A stretch of 64,000 nucleotides of DNA from positions 62,001-126,000 of the forward strand of contig LLEU01000040.1 in the NCBI GenBank assembly GCA_001567505.1, given 5' to 3'. A program made the position numbers and the translations under genes. The number at the start of each line of letters is the position of its first letter. The first letter of the stretch is position 1. This document shows, in pieces, positions 30,866 to 39,548 of the stretch. Source of the DNA: Acidobacteria bacterium OLB17. Its GTDB lineage: Bacteria; Acidobacteriota; Blastocatellia; Pyrinomonadales; Pyrinomonadaceae. The notes below the pieces were generated by a model, which saw only the letters and a program-made list of their open reading frames with translations, did no database searches and was not told the origin of the DNA.

Positions 30866-31702
30866 ATGAGAATCAGAGTCCTATTTTTAATATTCGTCGT
30901 GGCGGCGTTCACTTCAGTTGCCGCATTCGGGCAGGAAGCTCAGCCGAGCCCAAGCCCGACACCGGCCGCGGATGAGCCTGCAAAACCTTCTCCGACGCCT
31001 GATCTGAAGGCGATCTCGAATAAGCCCGTTACGGCCGATCAGATCGCGGAGACAACGATATTCATCTACGGCCTCGGCGGTGGAAGGCCGCGGCTCGACC
31101 AGATCCGGAAGACGACGATCGAGAAAGGCCACACAAAGCATATCGGAGCGGATGGCAAGGTCCAAGAGGGCGATTACGAGACGTCGATAATCCGAGCTTC
31201 CGACCTCTACGCGGAAAAGATACGTATGGATCGAAACTTTGCCGATGCCCGATATTCGCTTATCTGGGCGGACGGAAAGACGACGGGCGTTTATGGCACG
31301 ACGTTCTTTACGCCGGATGACGCGGTCGTTAAGGGTTTTGAGGACGGCATCTTTCGGGGGCTTGAAGCTTTCCTGAGGTACAAAGAGAACGGATCGACGT
31401 TGGAACTCGCCGGCCGTGAGAAGGATCTTGGGGTCGAGTATTTTATGGTTGATGTGACAGACAAGTCGGGCCGCAAAACGAGATTCTACATCTCCGTAAA
31501 ATCTTTCCAGATCAAGATGCTTACATACGAGCAGAACGGAGTTAAATACAAGCGAAAATTCTACGACTACAACTATGTGCAGGGCACGCTGGTCCCATCG
31601 CACTCGATCCTCTGGGCTGACGGAAAGGTCGTCGAAGACACGCAGATCAAGTCGATCTCGTTCGGGCAGCAGGTCAATTCTGAGCTCTTTGCAACGAACT
31701 AA
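30866..31702 (+). CDS. Exported protein of unknown function, Pro/Ser/Thr-rich N-terminal linker
   Basis: 278 residues from ATG 30866 with a signal peptide (RVLFLIFVVAAFTSVAAFGQ), then a low-complexity PSPSPTP linker and a globular β-rich domain (e.g. DLYAEKIRMDRNFADARYSLIWADG; TFFTPDDAVVKGFEDGIFRGLEA). No family I can name; it may be a periplasmic scaffold of a type common in this phylum. TACAAT at 30800-30805 may be its -10 box. Followed 78 bp later by another exported unknown, perhaps one operon. Confidence 0.65.
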   Translation: MRIRVLFLIFVVAAFTSVAAFGQEAQPSPSPTPAADEPAKPSPTPDLKAISNKPVTADQIAETTIFIYGLGGGRPRLDQIRKTTIEKGHTKHIGADGKVQEGDYETSIIRASDLYAEKIRMDRNFADARYSLIWADGKTTGVYGTTFFTPDDAVVKGFEDGIFRGLEAFLRYKENGSTLELAGREKDLGVEYFMVDVTDKSGRKTRFYISVKSFQIKMLTYEQNGVKYKRKFYDYNYVQGTLVPSHSILWADGKVVEDTQIKSISFGQQVNSELFATN

Positions 31703-31780
31703 CCGGAAGTTGCTGCAACCTTTTGCACGGTTCGCCGTGCAAACTCTCCAAGACGCGGCTGATGCCGCAGGAGGAGGGAA

Positions 31781-32434
31781 ATGAAATTCAACCTATCATT
31801 CTTACGGCCGTTCGCCATCTGCGCGGCGGCCTTTTTGTTTGCCGCTGCGGCATTTGCCCAAGGGACTGCCGGTAAGACGGCCAGCTTTGACCTGACTCTT
31901 CAGCTCATCGGTAGCGGCGGTGGAACGAATCCGACGGGCAGCCTTCCCGAAGGTTGGGACAAGGCCTCGAAGGCACTTCGGCCTTTTTTCGCGGACAAGA
32001 AATTCGGCACGATCGGCACGTTCCAGGTACGGAGCGCTTCGGGCGGTTCGGTCTCGTATGAAGGCGTTTGGGCTCGACCCGATCTCCAGATCCCGGCTGT
32101 CAAATTCTCGTTGCAGCGCATCTCGTTTGAAGACGGCAGGCTTGGATCGAAACAACTTTCGTTCACAATGATCGTCCCGGCGAAGGTGAACGTCGCGCAG
32201 CCTGAACTTGGACGTCGCGAGCAGTACGTACGGGTGGATCTGAACGACCTTTCCATCGAGCCGAATTCGCCCACCGTGATCGCGTCGATCGATATTGGGG
32301 GCGAATCCGGCCCGGTTTCGTGGTACTCACGGCAAAGCCCGCTCAAGACTAAAAAAACACGATATCTCTTCAGACTTTCGCAACAAACGGGCGGCCTTGC
32401 GCGTGAGCAAGTTGAAGCAGGCCGCTTCTTTTAG
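31781..32434 (+). CDS. Exported protein of unknown function
   Basis: 217 residues; signal peptide FAICAAAFLFAAAAFAQ ends at about residue 27. The mature part is β-rich (SVSYEGVWARPDLQIPAVKFSLQ; QLSFTMIVPAKVNVAQPELG) with a basic C-terminus. A GGAGGG ribosome site precedes ATG 31781. No family recognised. The upstream neighbour is also an exported unknown, the downstream one an ECF sigma factor. Confidence 0.65.
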   Translation: MKFNLSFLRPFAICAAAFLFAAAAFAQGTAGKTASFDLTLQLIGSGGGTNPTGSLPEGWDKASKALRPFFADKKFGTIGTFQVRSASGGSVSYEGVWARPDLQIPAVKFSLQRISFEDGRLGSKQLSFTMIVPAKVNVAQPELGRREQYVRVDLNDLSIEPNSPTVIASIDIGGESGPVSWYSRQSPLKTKKTRYLFRLSQQTGGLAREQVEAGRFF

Positions 32435-32516
32435 AGCCGAAGATGGCTTAAATTGTTATGGATGCATGGCACACGACGTTTTTTATACCCGGACAAAGGA
32501 GGCCCTTACCTTCCAG

Positions 32517-33110
32517 ATGCCTGAGGAAAAGCGTTCTGACCACGATCTTATTGCGGCCACAAAGAACGGCGACGAAACAGCGTTCGCCGAGGTCGTCTCG
32601 CGATACAAAGGCCCGATCACGAACTACCTTTACCGCTTCCTTAACGACTATGAGGAGGCCGTCGATCTCGCACAAGAGACATTTGTCCGCGTGTATTTTG
32701 CGATCGACCGCTACCATACGCAGTATGCTTTCTCGACCTATATCTACCGGATCGCGACGAATCTTGCTATAAGCGAGATAAGGCGGCGGAAGCGGCGGCG
32801 GTTGTTCTCGATCTCGGGAATATTGGGCGGGGATAGCGAAGAGGCCGTTGAGTTCGAGATCCCGGATGAGCGTACGCGGCCGGACGACGAACTTATTGAT
32901 AATGAACGTGACCTGCAGATCGCAAAGGCGATCGCGGCTCTTCCGGAGAAATACCGGATCCCGATCATCTTGCGGGACATTCAGGGCCAAACTTACGAGG
33001 AGGTCTCTGCCGTTATGGACCTTGGGTTGGGGACGACGAAATCACGGATCAGCCGGGGAAGAGCACTTTTGAAAGAGAGATTGCAGGAATATTTGCAAAA
33101 GCAGCAATGA
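32517..33110 (+). CDS. ECF-type RNA polymerase sigma factor
   Basis: 197 residues from ATG 32517. Region 2 is visible in DHDLIAATKNGDETAFAEVVSRYKGPITNYLYRF...EEAVDLAQETFVRVY...FSTYIYRIATNLAISEIRRRKR (2.1-2.4); region 4 is ALPEKYRIPIILRDIQGQTYEEVSAVMDLGLGTTKSRISRGRALLKERL. It directs RNA polymerase to a small regulon, probably of envelope functions. AGGAGG lies 14 bp upstream; the in-frame ATG at 32466 is an alternative start. The stop overlaps the start of the membrane PDZ protein (ATGA), so the two are coupled. Confidence 0.9.
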   Translation: MPEEKRSDHDLIAATKNGDETAFAEVVSRYKGPITNYLYRFLNDYEEAVDLAQETFVRVYFAIDRYHTQYAFSTYIYRIATNLAISEIRRRKRRRLFSISGILGGDSEEAVEFEIPDERTRPDDELIDNERDLQIAKAIAALPEKYRIPIILRDIQGQTYEEVSAVMDLGLGTTKSRISRGRALLKERLQEYLQKQQ

Positions 33111-33904
33111 ACAGAGAGCCCGAAAATATTGATCTCGATCGCGATGCGGAGATAGCGGATCTGCTTAAAGCGATGCCGTATGCCGAGCCGCCGAAGGATT
33201 TTGAATTTCGTGTTTCGGCGCGGATCGCTTCGGCACGTACGGCGGCAAAACCGCGCGGCCTTTTGGGCGCGTTGCGGATCGCGATCCCTGCGGCGGCATT
33301 GCTCGCGGTGACGGGCACCGTGTTCGTTCTGAATCCATACTTGGCGGAAACCGATGTCGTATCAAAACCGGCCGAGACAGGGATCGCCTCCGACAAAGGG
33401 CCGATGACAGACGTTCGTCCTGCCGTGCCTGAACGTGCTGCCGAGATCCCGCCAACGACCTTCGCATCGAACGGCCCCGCGATCGAGTCGCCGAGGCAGC
33501 GTCCGGAAGATCAGCTTCTTGCATCGCGGTCTCACGGGCCCTCAAATGATGAAACAGGCGGGACATCATTTGTAGAATCCGGAACCCAAGGCGTAAAGCT
33601 CTACCCGAGCGGGATCGACCCGAACGCAGGTGCCGTGCGGCAATCCGATGGCCTGCCGCAGAAAGGCATTGCGATCCGCGACATCCTCGCACAACTCGGC
33701 CTCACGCTCGGCGGCGGCCTTCGAGTCAATGCTGTCAATCCTAACGGCATTGCGGAACGTTCCGGCGTAAGGCTCGGCGACGTGATCGAGTCCTTAAACG
33801 GACAGGCGATCACGGACGAAACGATGCTTTTCGGCACTGTGACCGCACGCCGCATCGGCGTTCGCCGTGACGGAAGGCTCGTCGAGCTCTCGCTTGGCCG
33901 TTAG
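33107..33904 (+). CDS. Membrane-anchored PDZ protein, putative anti-sigma factor
   Basis: 265 residues. The cytoplasmic N-terminus (about 55 residues, AEIADLLKAMPYAEPPKDFEFRVSARIA) resembles the sigma-binding end of anti-sigma factors but lacks the zinc HxxxCxxC motif. One transmembrane helix (IAIPAAALLAVTGTVFVL) follows, then a long Pro/Ser/Thr-rich linker and a C-terminal PDZ domain (LGLTLGGGLRVNAVNPNGIAERSGVRLGDVIESLNG). Coupling to the sigma gene suggests it holds sigma until a periplasmic peptide binds the PDZ domain. That mechanism is an inference by analogy with RseA/DegS-type signalling. Confidence 0.75.
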   Translation: MNREPENIDLDRDAEIADLLKAMPYAEPPKDFEFRVSARIASARTAAKPRGLLGALRIAIPAAALLAVTGTVFVLNPYLAETDVVSKPAETGIASDKGPMTDVRPAVPERAAEIPPTTFASNGPAIESPRQRPEDQLLASRSHGPSNDETGGTSFVESGTQGVKLYPSGIDPNAGAVRQSDGLPQKGIAIRDILAQLGLTLGGGLRVNAVNPNGIAERSGVRLGDVIESLNGQAITDETMLFGTVTARRIGVRRDGRLVELSLGR

Positions 33905-33987
33905 TCAGTTCTTTTCAAGCACCGATCTTTTTGTGAATCCATCTTGAGCGATATTTGTCGGATGACGGATCCGTGCGTGTGTTCGTG

Positions 33988-33993
33988 TATAAT
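33988..33993 (+). promoter_or_regulatory. -10 box (TATAAT) before the amidohydrolase gene
   Basis: A perfect TATAAT lies 46 bp before ATG 34040. No -35 hexamer near consensus is present. Confidence 0.45.
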
Positions 33994-34039
33994 TTTCACG
34001 ACATTGACCTAGCTTCATTCGATTTTCGCTTCTTTGCTT

Positions 34040-35712
34040 ATGAAAAAGATCGCCGCCTTTCTGGCCCTTTCGCTGCTAATTCTCCCGTCGATCGTGTTCG
34101 CGCAGTCGGTTTCCGCGGATCTTGTTATCAAGAACGCGAATATCCGCACGATGGACGACAAGCGGTCCGTCGTCCGTTCGATGGCCGTCTTGAACGGACG
34201 CATCATTGCACTCGGTAGCGACGATGAGATCAAGCCATTGGTCGGAGCGAAGACACGGGTCATCGACGCCGGCGGAAAGACCGTGATACCCGGCTTTAAC
34301 GACGCTCACCTTCATTTTACGCCCGGCGGTGAGCAGCTTTCGCTCGTTGACCTTCGCTCTTCGCGTTCGCCGCAGGAATTCGCTCAGCGAATAAAGGATT
34401 ATGCCGCAAAGCTCAAGGAAGGCGAGTGGATCACCGGTGGGCGTTGGGATCACGAGAACTGGACGCCGGCGAACTTGCCCACTAAGGAGCTCATCGATAG
34501 TGTTGTCGCCAAAAATCCCGTTTTTGTGAACCGCCTCGACGGGCATATGGGCGTTGCGAACAGCCTCGCACTCAAACTCGCCGGCATCACCAAGGACACG
34601 AAAGACGTCGCAGGCGGCGTGATCGTCCGAGACGCGAACGGCGAACCGACGGGCGTTCTCAAGGACGCCGCGATGGGCCTCGTCGCCAGAGTCATCCCGC
34701 CGAGCTCGTTTGCACAACGCCTCGCCGCGGCCGAGGCGGCAACGAATTACGCCGCGAGTCTTGGCGTGACGAGCGCTCAGGATATGCAGGCCGGCAGGAA
34801 TCTCGCCGTGTACGAAGAGCTGCTTCGGCAGGGGAAACTCAAAACGCGACTTTATGCCGGTGCCGACCTGGCCGACTGGAAAGAGCGGGCTGACGTCGGC
34901 ATTCGCCACAATTTCGGCGGCCCGATGCTCCGGACCGGAACGTTAAAGGGATACGCGACGGCAGTTTGGGCTCTTCGACCGCCTGGTTCTTTGAGCCGTA
35001 TTCGGATATGCCTTCGACGAGCGGTGTTCCGAGTGCGGAGATGCCGCATCTCTATGAGTATGTTTCGGCGGCGGATAAGAACGGCCTTCAGGTGATGATC
35101 CACGCGATCGGAGCAAGGACGAACGCGACGATACTTGATATTTACGAGCGCGTCGAAAAGGAAAATGGCCCGTCAGATCGACGATTTCGTATCGAGCACG
35201 CTCAGCATCTGCGTGTGAGCGACATTCCGCGTTTTGCAAAACTCGGCGTTATCGCGTCGATGCAGCCCGTACATCTGACCGATGACGGACGGTGGGCGGA
35301 AAAACGCCTCGGAAAAGAGCGCCTAAAAGGGACCTACGCGTTCAAGTCGCTGATCGAGAGCGGCGCTCACGTCGCTTTTGGAACGGATTGGTCGGTTGCT
35401 CCTTTGAACCCGCTTTTTGGTATCTACGCGGCGGTTACCCGACGCACGACCGACGACAAGAACCCCGGCGGCTGGCTGCCGGACGAGAAGATCTCGGTCG
35501 ATCAGGCGGTTCTATGCTACACGCTTGGGTCGGCGTATGCGGAATATCAGGAGAATGAGAAAGGCACGCTCGAGGTCGGCAAGCTGGCTGACCTTGTGAT
35601 CCTGTCGGATGATATTTTCGTGATCGATCCGGTCAAGATCGCTGAGGTAAAGGTTTTGAAAACTATCGTCGGCGGAAGCGTCGTTTTCGATTCAGCATCT
35701 CAGGCGAAATAG
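34040..35712 (+). CDS. Exported amidohydrolase (YtcJ-like), frameshifted
   Basis: About 557 residues when repaired. Signal peptide [20 protein letters not shown]; metal-binding DAHLHF, and the later RIEHAQHL and [12 protein letters not shown] segments supply the remaining metal and catalytic residues of this amidohydrolase subfamily. The reading frame shifts near 34957: GGATACGCGACGGC should read GCG-GAC to give [14 protein letters not shown], a hallmark of the family. Both parts are otherwise intact. The enzyme probably hydrolyses an amide or lactam in the periplasm. TTG 34034 is a possible alternative start. Confidence 0.82.
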
Positions 35713-35714
35713 GT

Positions 35715-35720
35715 TAAAAT
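35715..35720 (+). promoter_or_regulatory. -10 box (TAAAAT) before the DUF4920 gene
   Basis: TAAAAT starts 3 bp after the amidohydrolase stop and 28 bp before ATG 35749, within the context GGTTAAAAT seen at several starts in the window. Confidence 0.4.
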
Positions 35721-35748
35721 TCCGGTTTGCCGGAGAAATATTTACTTT

Positions 35749-36287
35749 ATGAAATTCAAAGATATGATCATTCTGGCGAGTTTGGTCCTCGCCATTTCAG
35801 TAACTGCGTTCGGCCAGGAAAAGGGTATGCAGGGAATGGAAGGCGCCAAGAAGCGACCGAAGCCGACAAGACGGCCGTTATCCCGACCGACGGATGGCTT
35901 AAACGCGGCGACGCGATCGGCAATTCGAAAAAGGTCTCGCTTTCTAAAGCCCTTGCAAAGCCTGCGAAATATGCGGGCAAAAAGGTCATTATCGAAGGCG
36001 TGGTCGTCCGCTCCTGCAAGTCGGAAGGCTGCTGGGCCGAGGTCGCCGAAAAGCAGGGCGAAAAGAGCGTTCGCGTCAAGATGAAAGGCCATTCGTTCTT
36101 CATTCCGCTCCAATCTGCAGGTGCTGCGGCTCGCGTCGAAGGTGAGTTCAAGGTCAAGACGCTTACCAAGGCCGAGGTCGATCATATGATCGAGGAGGAC
36201 GGCGCAAAATTCGAGAACCGCAACACGGACGGTACGGTGACCGAAGTTTCGTTCGAAGCAACGGGCATCGAGCTCAAACGCAGCTAG
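35749..36287 (+). CDS. Exported DUF4920 protein, frameshifted
   Basis: A signal peptide (DMIILASLVLAISVTAFGQ) lies in the frame from ATG 35749, but the DUF4920 domain (VSLSKALAKPAKYAGKKVIIEGVV...SCKSEGCWAEV...VRVKMKGHSFFIPL) is in another frame. Restoring one G at about 35850 (AAG-GAA) joins them into about 179 residues. DUF4920 domains are OB-fold-like exported proteins that often carry the paired cysteines seen here (SCKSEGC). Function unknown, possibly metal handling. The alternative, a start at 35727 in the second frame, lacks a signal peptide and is disfavoured. Confidence 0.78.
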
Positions 36288-36496
36288 GCGCTACTTTTTT
36301 TTACGAATACAAGCGGCGGACGGTTTCGGTCGATCAGGCCGGACGGCCGCCGTTTCTCGCGTTCGGTGAGCGCGTCCGCTCGCGATCTTGCTGTTCGCGA
36401 TGTGGACTTGACGGGCCCGTTCTGTAAGAATGGCATTGCATTTTGTTTCTTTGGACGCATTCGCGTCGGTTCTCGAGGCAAAACTGTATCGGACGA

Positions 36497-38317
36497 ATGA
36501 TCGCAACGAATCTCCAAGGGTTTGAGGCCCTCCCGCAAAATATTCATTCCTATTGTCTTGAGTCGTTCCGACGACGGGAAGATCGGCCGGTCGTCGGCGT
36601 AAAGGACGGCGCTGAATGGAAGTATCTCTCGGGCGCGGATGTCATCGAGAGGACACGTCGATATGCCGCGGGCCTTCTCGCTTGGGGGATCGAAGCGGGC
36701 GACCGGATCGCGATCATTTCGGAGAATCGGCCTGAATGGTCGCTCGTCGATCTGGCGATCTTGAGCGTCGGCGCCGTAAACGTCCCGATCTACACGACGC
36801 AGGCCGTCGATCAGATCCGTTACATTTTGGATAATTCGGGATCGCGTATGCTTTTCGTCTCCGGAGAAAAGCTTTGGAAACATGCAAAAGAGGCGGCGAT
36901 CTCGTGCGAATCACTTCAAAAGATCGTCTTTTTTGAGGATGCGATGAGCGACGGAGCGCGCACCGCGCATCTTTCCGAGCTTGAGGACGCGGGCCGTAAG
37001 TTCCTAAGCGAGACGCCGGAACTTCTCGACGAAAAGACCGACGCGGTCGAGCCTTCTGCCCTTGCGACGATCATATACACTTCCGGCACGACCGGAACTC
37101 CGAAGGGCGTGATGCTGTCGCACGATAATTTCGTCTCGAACATCACGTCGATCTCGAAAGGCCTGCCGATCACAAAGAAAGACCGCAGTCTCGCCGTTCT
37201 TCCGCTTTCGCATATCTTTGAGCGAACGGTCTTTTACGTCCTGGCGGCAAACGGTGTGCTCGTGCATTACTGCTCGGCGTTCGAGCAGCTCGGGAACTAC
37301 CTCAAAGAGGTGCGTCCGACAATAATGACGGCCGTGCCGCGGCTTTTTGAACAGGTCTATCACAAGATCGTTAAGAAGGGTTCGAATGTCGGCGGCGTTA
37401 AGGCGAAGCTTTTCGATTGGTCGCTCGGCATCGGGCAGGCGTACTGGGCATTTAAGGACAGCGGCGAACGCGTGCCGGCCTCGCTTGCGGCAAAGCATCT
37501 GGTCGCCGATCGGCTTGTATTCTCGAAATGGCGCGAAGGCGTCGGCGGCGCGTTGAGATTCTTTGTGTCAGGCGGAGCTCCGCTTTCACGAAAGCTGAGC
37601 TACGCATTCTGGGCCGCGGGAATACCGATCCTGCAGGGCTATGGGATGACCGAGGCGTGCATCACTTCGGCAAATCGTCCCGAAGACAACAAGGTCGGGT
37701 CGATCGGGCGCCCGTTCGACGGCATCGAGATGAAGATCGCCGAAAAGGACGGCGAGGTGCTGATCCGAGGGCGGAACGTGATGCTCGGCTATTACAACGA
37801 CCCCGAAAATACGGCTGCTGCTATCGATGAAGAAGGCTTCTACCACACCGGCGATGTCGGCTACACGGACACCGACGGGCATTTCTACATTACCGACCGC
37901 CTGAAAGACCTTTTTAAGCTCTCGAACGGTAAATACGTCGCGCCGCTCCAGGTCGAAAGCCTTTTAAAGCAAAGTCCGCTCGTTTCGCAGGCGATCGTGG
38001 TCGGTTCCGGCCGCAAACAGGTCGGGGCTCTCGTCGTCCCGGATTGGGAAGCGTTAAAGGACGAAATGAAGAAGGCCGGTGCCGATGTTTCGCGTACGCG
38101 CGAGGAACTTGCCGCTGATCCGGCTTTTGTAAAACGCGTACAAAAGGACGCCGTCGATCTTACCCGCGAACTCTCGGATTTCGAGCGCGTTAAACGCGTT
38201 GCCCTCCTTCCCCGCGAATTCTCGATCGACAAAGGCGAAATGACCCCGACGCTGAAGATCAAACGAAGCGTCGTCGATGAAAAATACGGCGAGATCATCG
38301 ACGAGATCTGCGGTTAA
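36497..38317 (+). CDS. Long-chain acyl-CoA synthetase (AMP-forming)
   Basis: 606 residues from ATG 36497. The AMP-binding P-loop is IIYTSGTTGTPKGVMLSH, the second core motif YGMTEACITSANR, the adenylate hinge YHTGDVGYTDTDGHFYITDRLKD, and the C-terminal lysine region KYVAPLQVES. This is the FadD/long-chain type with the extended N-terminal domain, activating fatty acids to acyl-CoA for degradation or lipid synthesis. It links functionally with the enoyl-CoA hydratase at 9868, although the two are far apart. Its stop lies just before the vWA promoter. Confidence 0.92.
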   Translation: MIATNLQGFEALPQNIHSYCLESFRRREDRPVVGVKDGAEWKYLSGADVIERTRRYAAGLLAWGIEAGDRIAIISENRPEWSLVDLAILSVGAVNVPIYTTQAVDQIRYILDNSGSRMLFVSGEKLWKHAKEAAISCESLQKIVFFEDAMSDGARTAHLSELEDAGRKFLSETPELLDEKTDAVEPSALATIIYTSGTTGTPKGVMLSHDNFVSNITSISKGLPITKKDRSLAVLPLSHIFERTVFYVLAANGVLVHYCSAFEQLGNYLKEVRPTIMTAVPRLFEQVYHKIVKKGSNVGGVKAKLFDWSLGIGQAYWAFKDSGERVPASLAAKHLVADRLVFSKWREGVGGALRFFVSGGAPLSRKLSYAFWAAGIPILQGYGMTEACITSANRPEDNKVGSIGRPFDGIEMKIAEKDGEVLIRGRNVMLGYYNDPENTAAAIDEEGFYHTGDVGYTDTDGHFYITDRLKDLFKLSNGKYVAPLQVESLLKQSPLVSQAIVVGSGRKQVGALVVPDWEALKDEMKKAGADVSRTREELAADPAFVKRVQKDAVDLTRELSDFERVKRVALLPREFSIDKGEMTPTLKIKRSVVDEKYGEIIDEICG

Positions 38318-38327
38318 AAAAAAGTGC

Positions 38328-38357
38328 TTGACTTTTTTTGTGGGGGGGGGGTAGTCT
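38328..38357 (+). promoter_or_regulatory. Promoter with homopolymeric (T7, G10) spacer, candidate phase-variable
   Basis: TTGACT at 38328-38333 is followed by a spacer made of a T7 run, GT and a ten-G run (38342-38351), then TAGTCT at 38352-38357 (18-bp spacer). Slippage of the G tract would change the spacing by single bases. The -10 matches consensus only at three positions, so the promoter call is tentative. Confidence 0.4.
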
Positions 38358-38505
38358 ATGCGCATCAAAACAAAAATAGATGGCCCTCACGATACCAACG
38401 TTCGTAAAAAGTCTCGACATTCTCGCTAGCATCGCGATAATTATCGCGGCCGGACTTTTACTGCACGGGAGCAAACGGTCTTCCGCCTTGCTTCTAAGAA
38501 CGCAG

Positions 38506-39519
38506 ATGTTCTCCTGGAAAACCATTTTGTTCGCCATCCTGTGGCTACTGCTTCTATTCACTGCCGATGGCAGTGCGCAGGTCGAAGTTGTTCAGGTACG
38601 AACAGACCTTACGATCGTCTCGTTGAGTGTGACAGACAGGGATGGACGGTATATTTCGGGTCTCGGGAAGGGTGATTTTAGGATCTACGAGAATGGTGTT
38701 GAGCAGAAGGTCGAGTTCAGTGAGCCGGTCACGACACCATTCACAGTATTTTTTCTTTTCGAGACCAGCAGGCCAATGCGGGGTTATCTGGATGAACTTG
38801 TGAAAGCGGCGAATACCTTTACAGCCCAACTGCGGCCCGATGATGCGATAGCGGCAGCCTTTTTTGACGATGACGGAAATATCCATATGCTCTTGAAGCC
38901 AACAAAGAGGAAGGACTTCACTGAGTTTGTTGATGTTGTTGAATCGGGAAAAGATGGATATCTCAATACGACAACATTCGACGCCGTCCAAAAGGGTTTG
39001 GATTTCCTGAATTCGATAGACGGAAAAAAGGCGCTGATACTTTTTTCTGACGGTGAGCAGTTCGGACGGCATGCGTCGGCGAAAAGTAATCTTCGAGATG
39101 CTGAAGAACAAGAGGCGGTCATCTACACGCTTCAGTTCGGTGAGTATCCGCGTTACGACCCTACCTTTTCAAAGGTCGTTGTTGACCCTGGACAACTCGG
39201 AGCTCGCCGTGAGTATTATCCCGGAATCGGGAATAAGGCGATCGAGAGACTGAAAACGCGCGTGAGCCTCTATATGAAAGGGCTTGCTGAGCGAACGGGC
39301 GGACGTAGTTACCGGATCGACAAAGTCGAGGATCTCGCGGGAACATTTCGTTCGATCGCAGAAGAACTTGGCACGACCTACCGGCTTGGATATTCGCCGA
39401 TTTCGCCTCCCAAAGACGGAGAGAAAAGAACGATCTCAGTGAAAGTAGATGTTCCAAATGCTACAGTTCGATCGCGGCGTGAAGTTGTTTACCAAAGGAC
39501 GGATCGGCTTCGTAAATAG
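38506..39519 (+). CDS. Exported vWA protein (acidobacterial VWFA-related type), degenerate MIDAS
   Basis: 337 residues from ATG 38506, beginning with a signal peptide (KTILFAILWLLLLFTADGSAQ). The domain starts VRTDLTIVSLSVTDRDGRYISGLGKGDF, typical of the acidobacterial VWFA-related family, and ends with the TYRLGYSPISPPKDGEKRTISVKVDVP module. The metal-ion site should read DxSxS but is E86-T-S-R-P, with SDG later, so metal-dependent ligand binding may be lost. The in-frame ATG at 38380 would add a second hydrophobic segment and is less likely. Tandem paralogue downstream. Confidence 0.8.
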   Translation: MFSWKTILFAILWLLLLFTADGSAQVEVVQVRTDLTIVSLSVTDRDGRYISGLGKGDFRIYENGVEQKVEFSEPVTTPFTVFFLFETSRPMRGYLDELVKAANTFTAQLRPDDAIAAAFFDDDGNIHMLLKPTKRKDFTEFVDVVESGKDGYLNTTTFDAVQKGLDFLNSIDGKKALILFSDGEQFGRHASAKSNLRDAEEQEAVIYTLQFGEYPRYDPTFSKVVVDPGQLGARREYYPGIGNKAIERLKTRVSLYMKGLAERTGGRSYRIDKVEDLAGTFRSIAEELGTTYRLGYSPISPPKDGEKRTISVKVDVPNATVRSRREVVYQRTDRLRK

Positions 39520-39548
39520 CTTCGGTCCGCACACTTTCAGTGGCCGAG

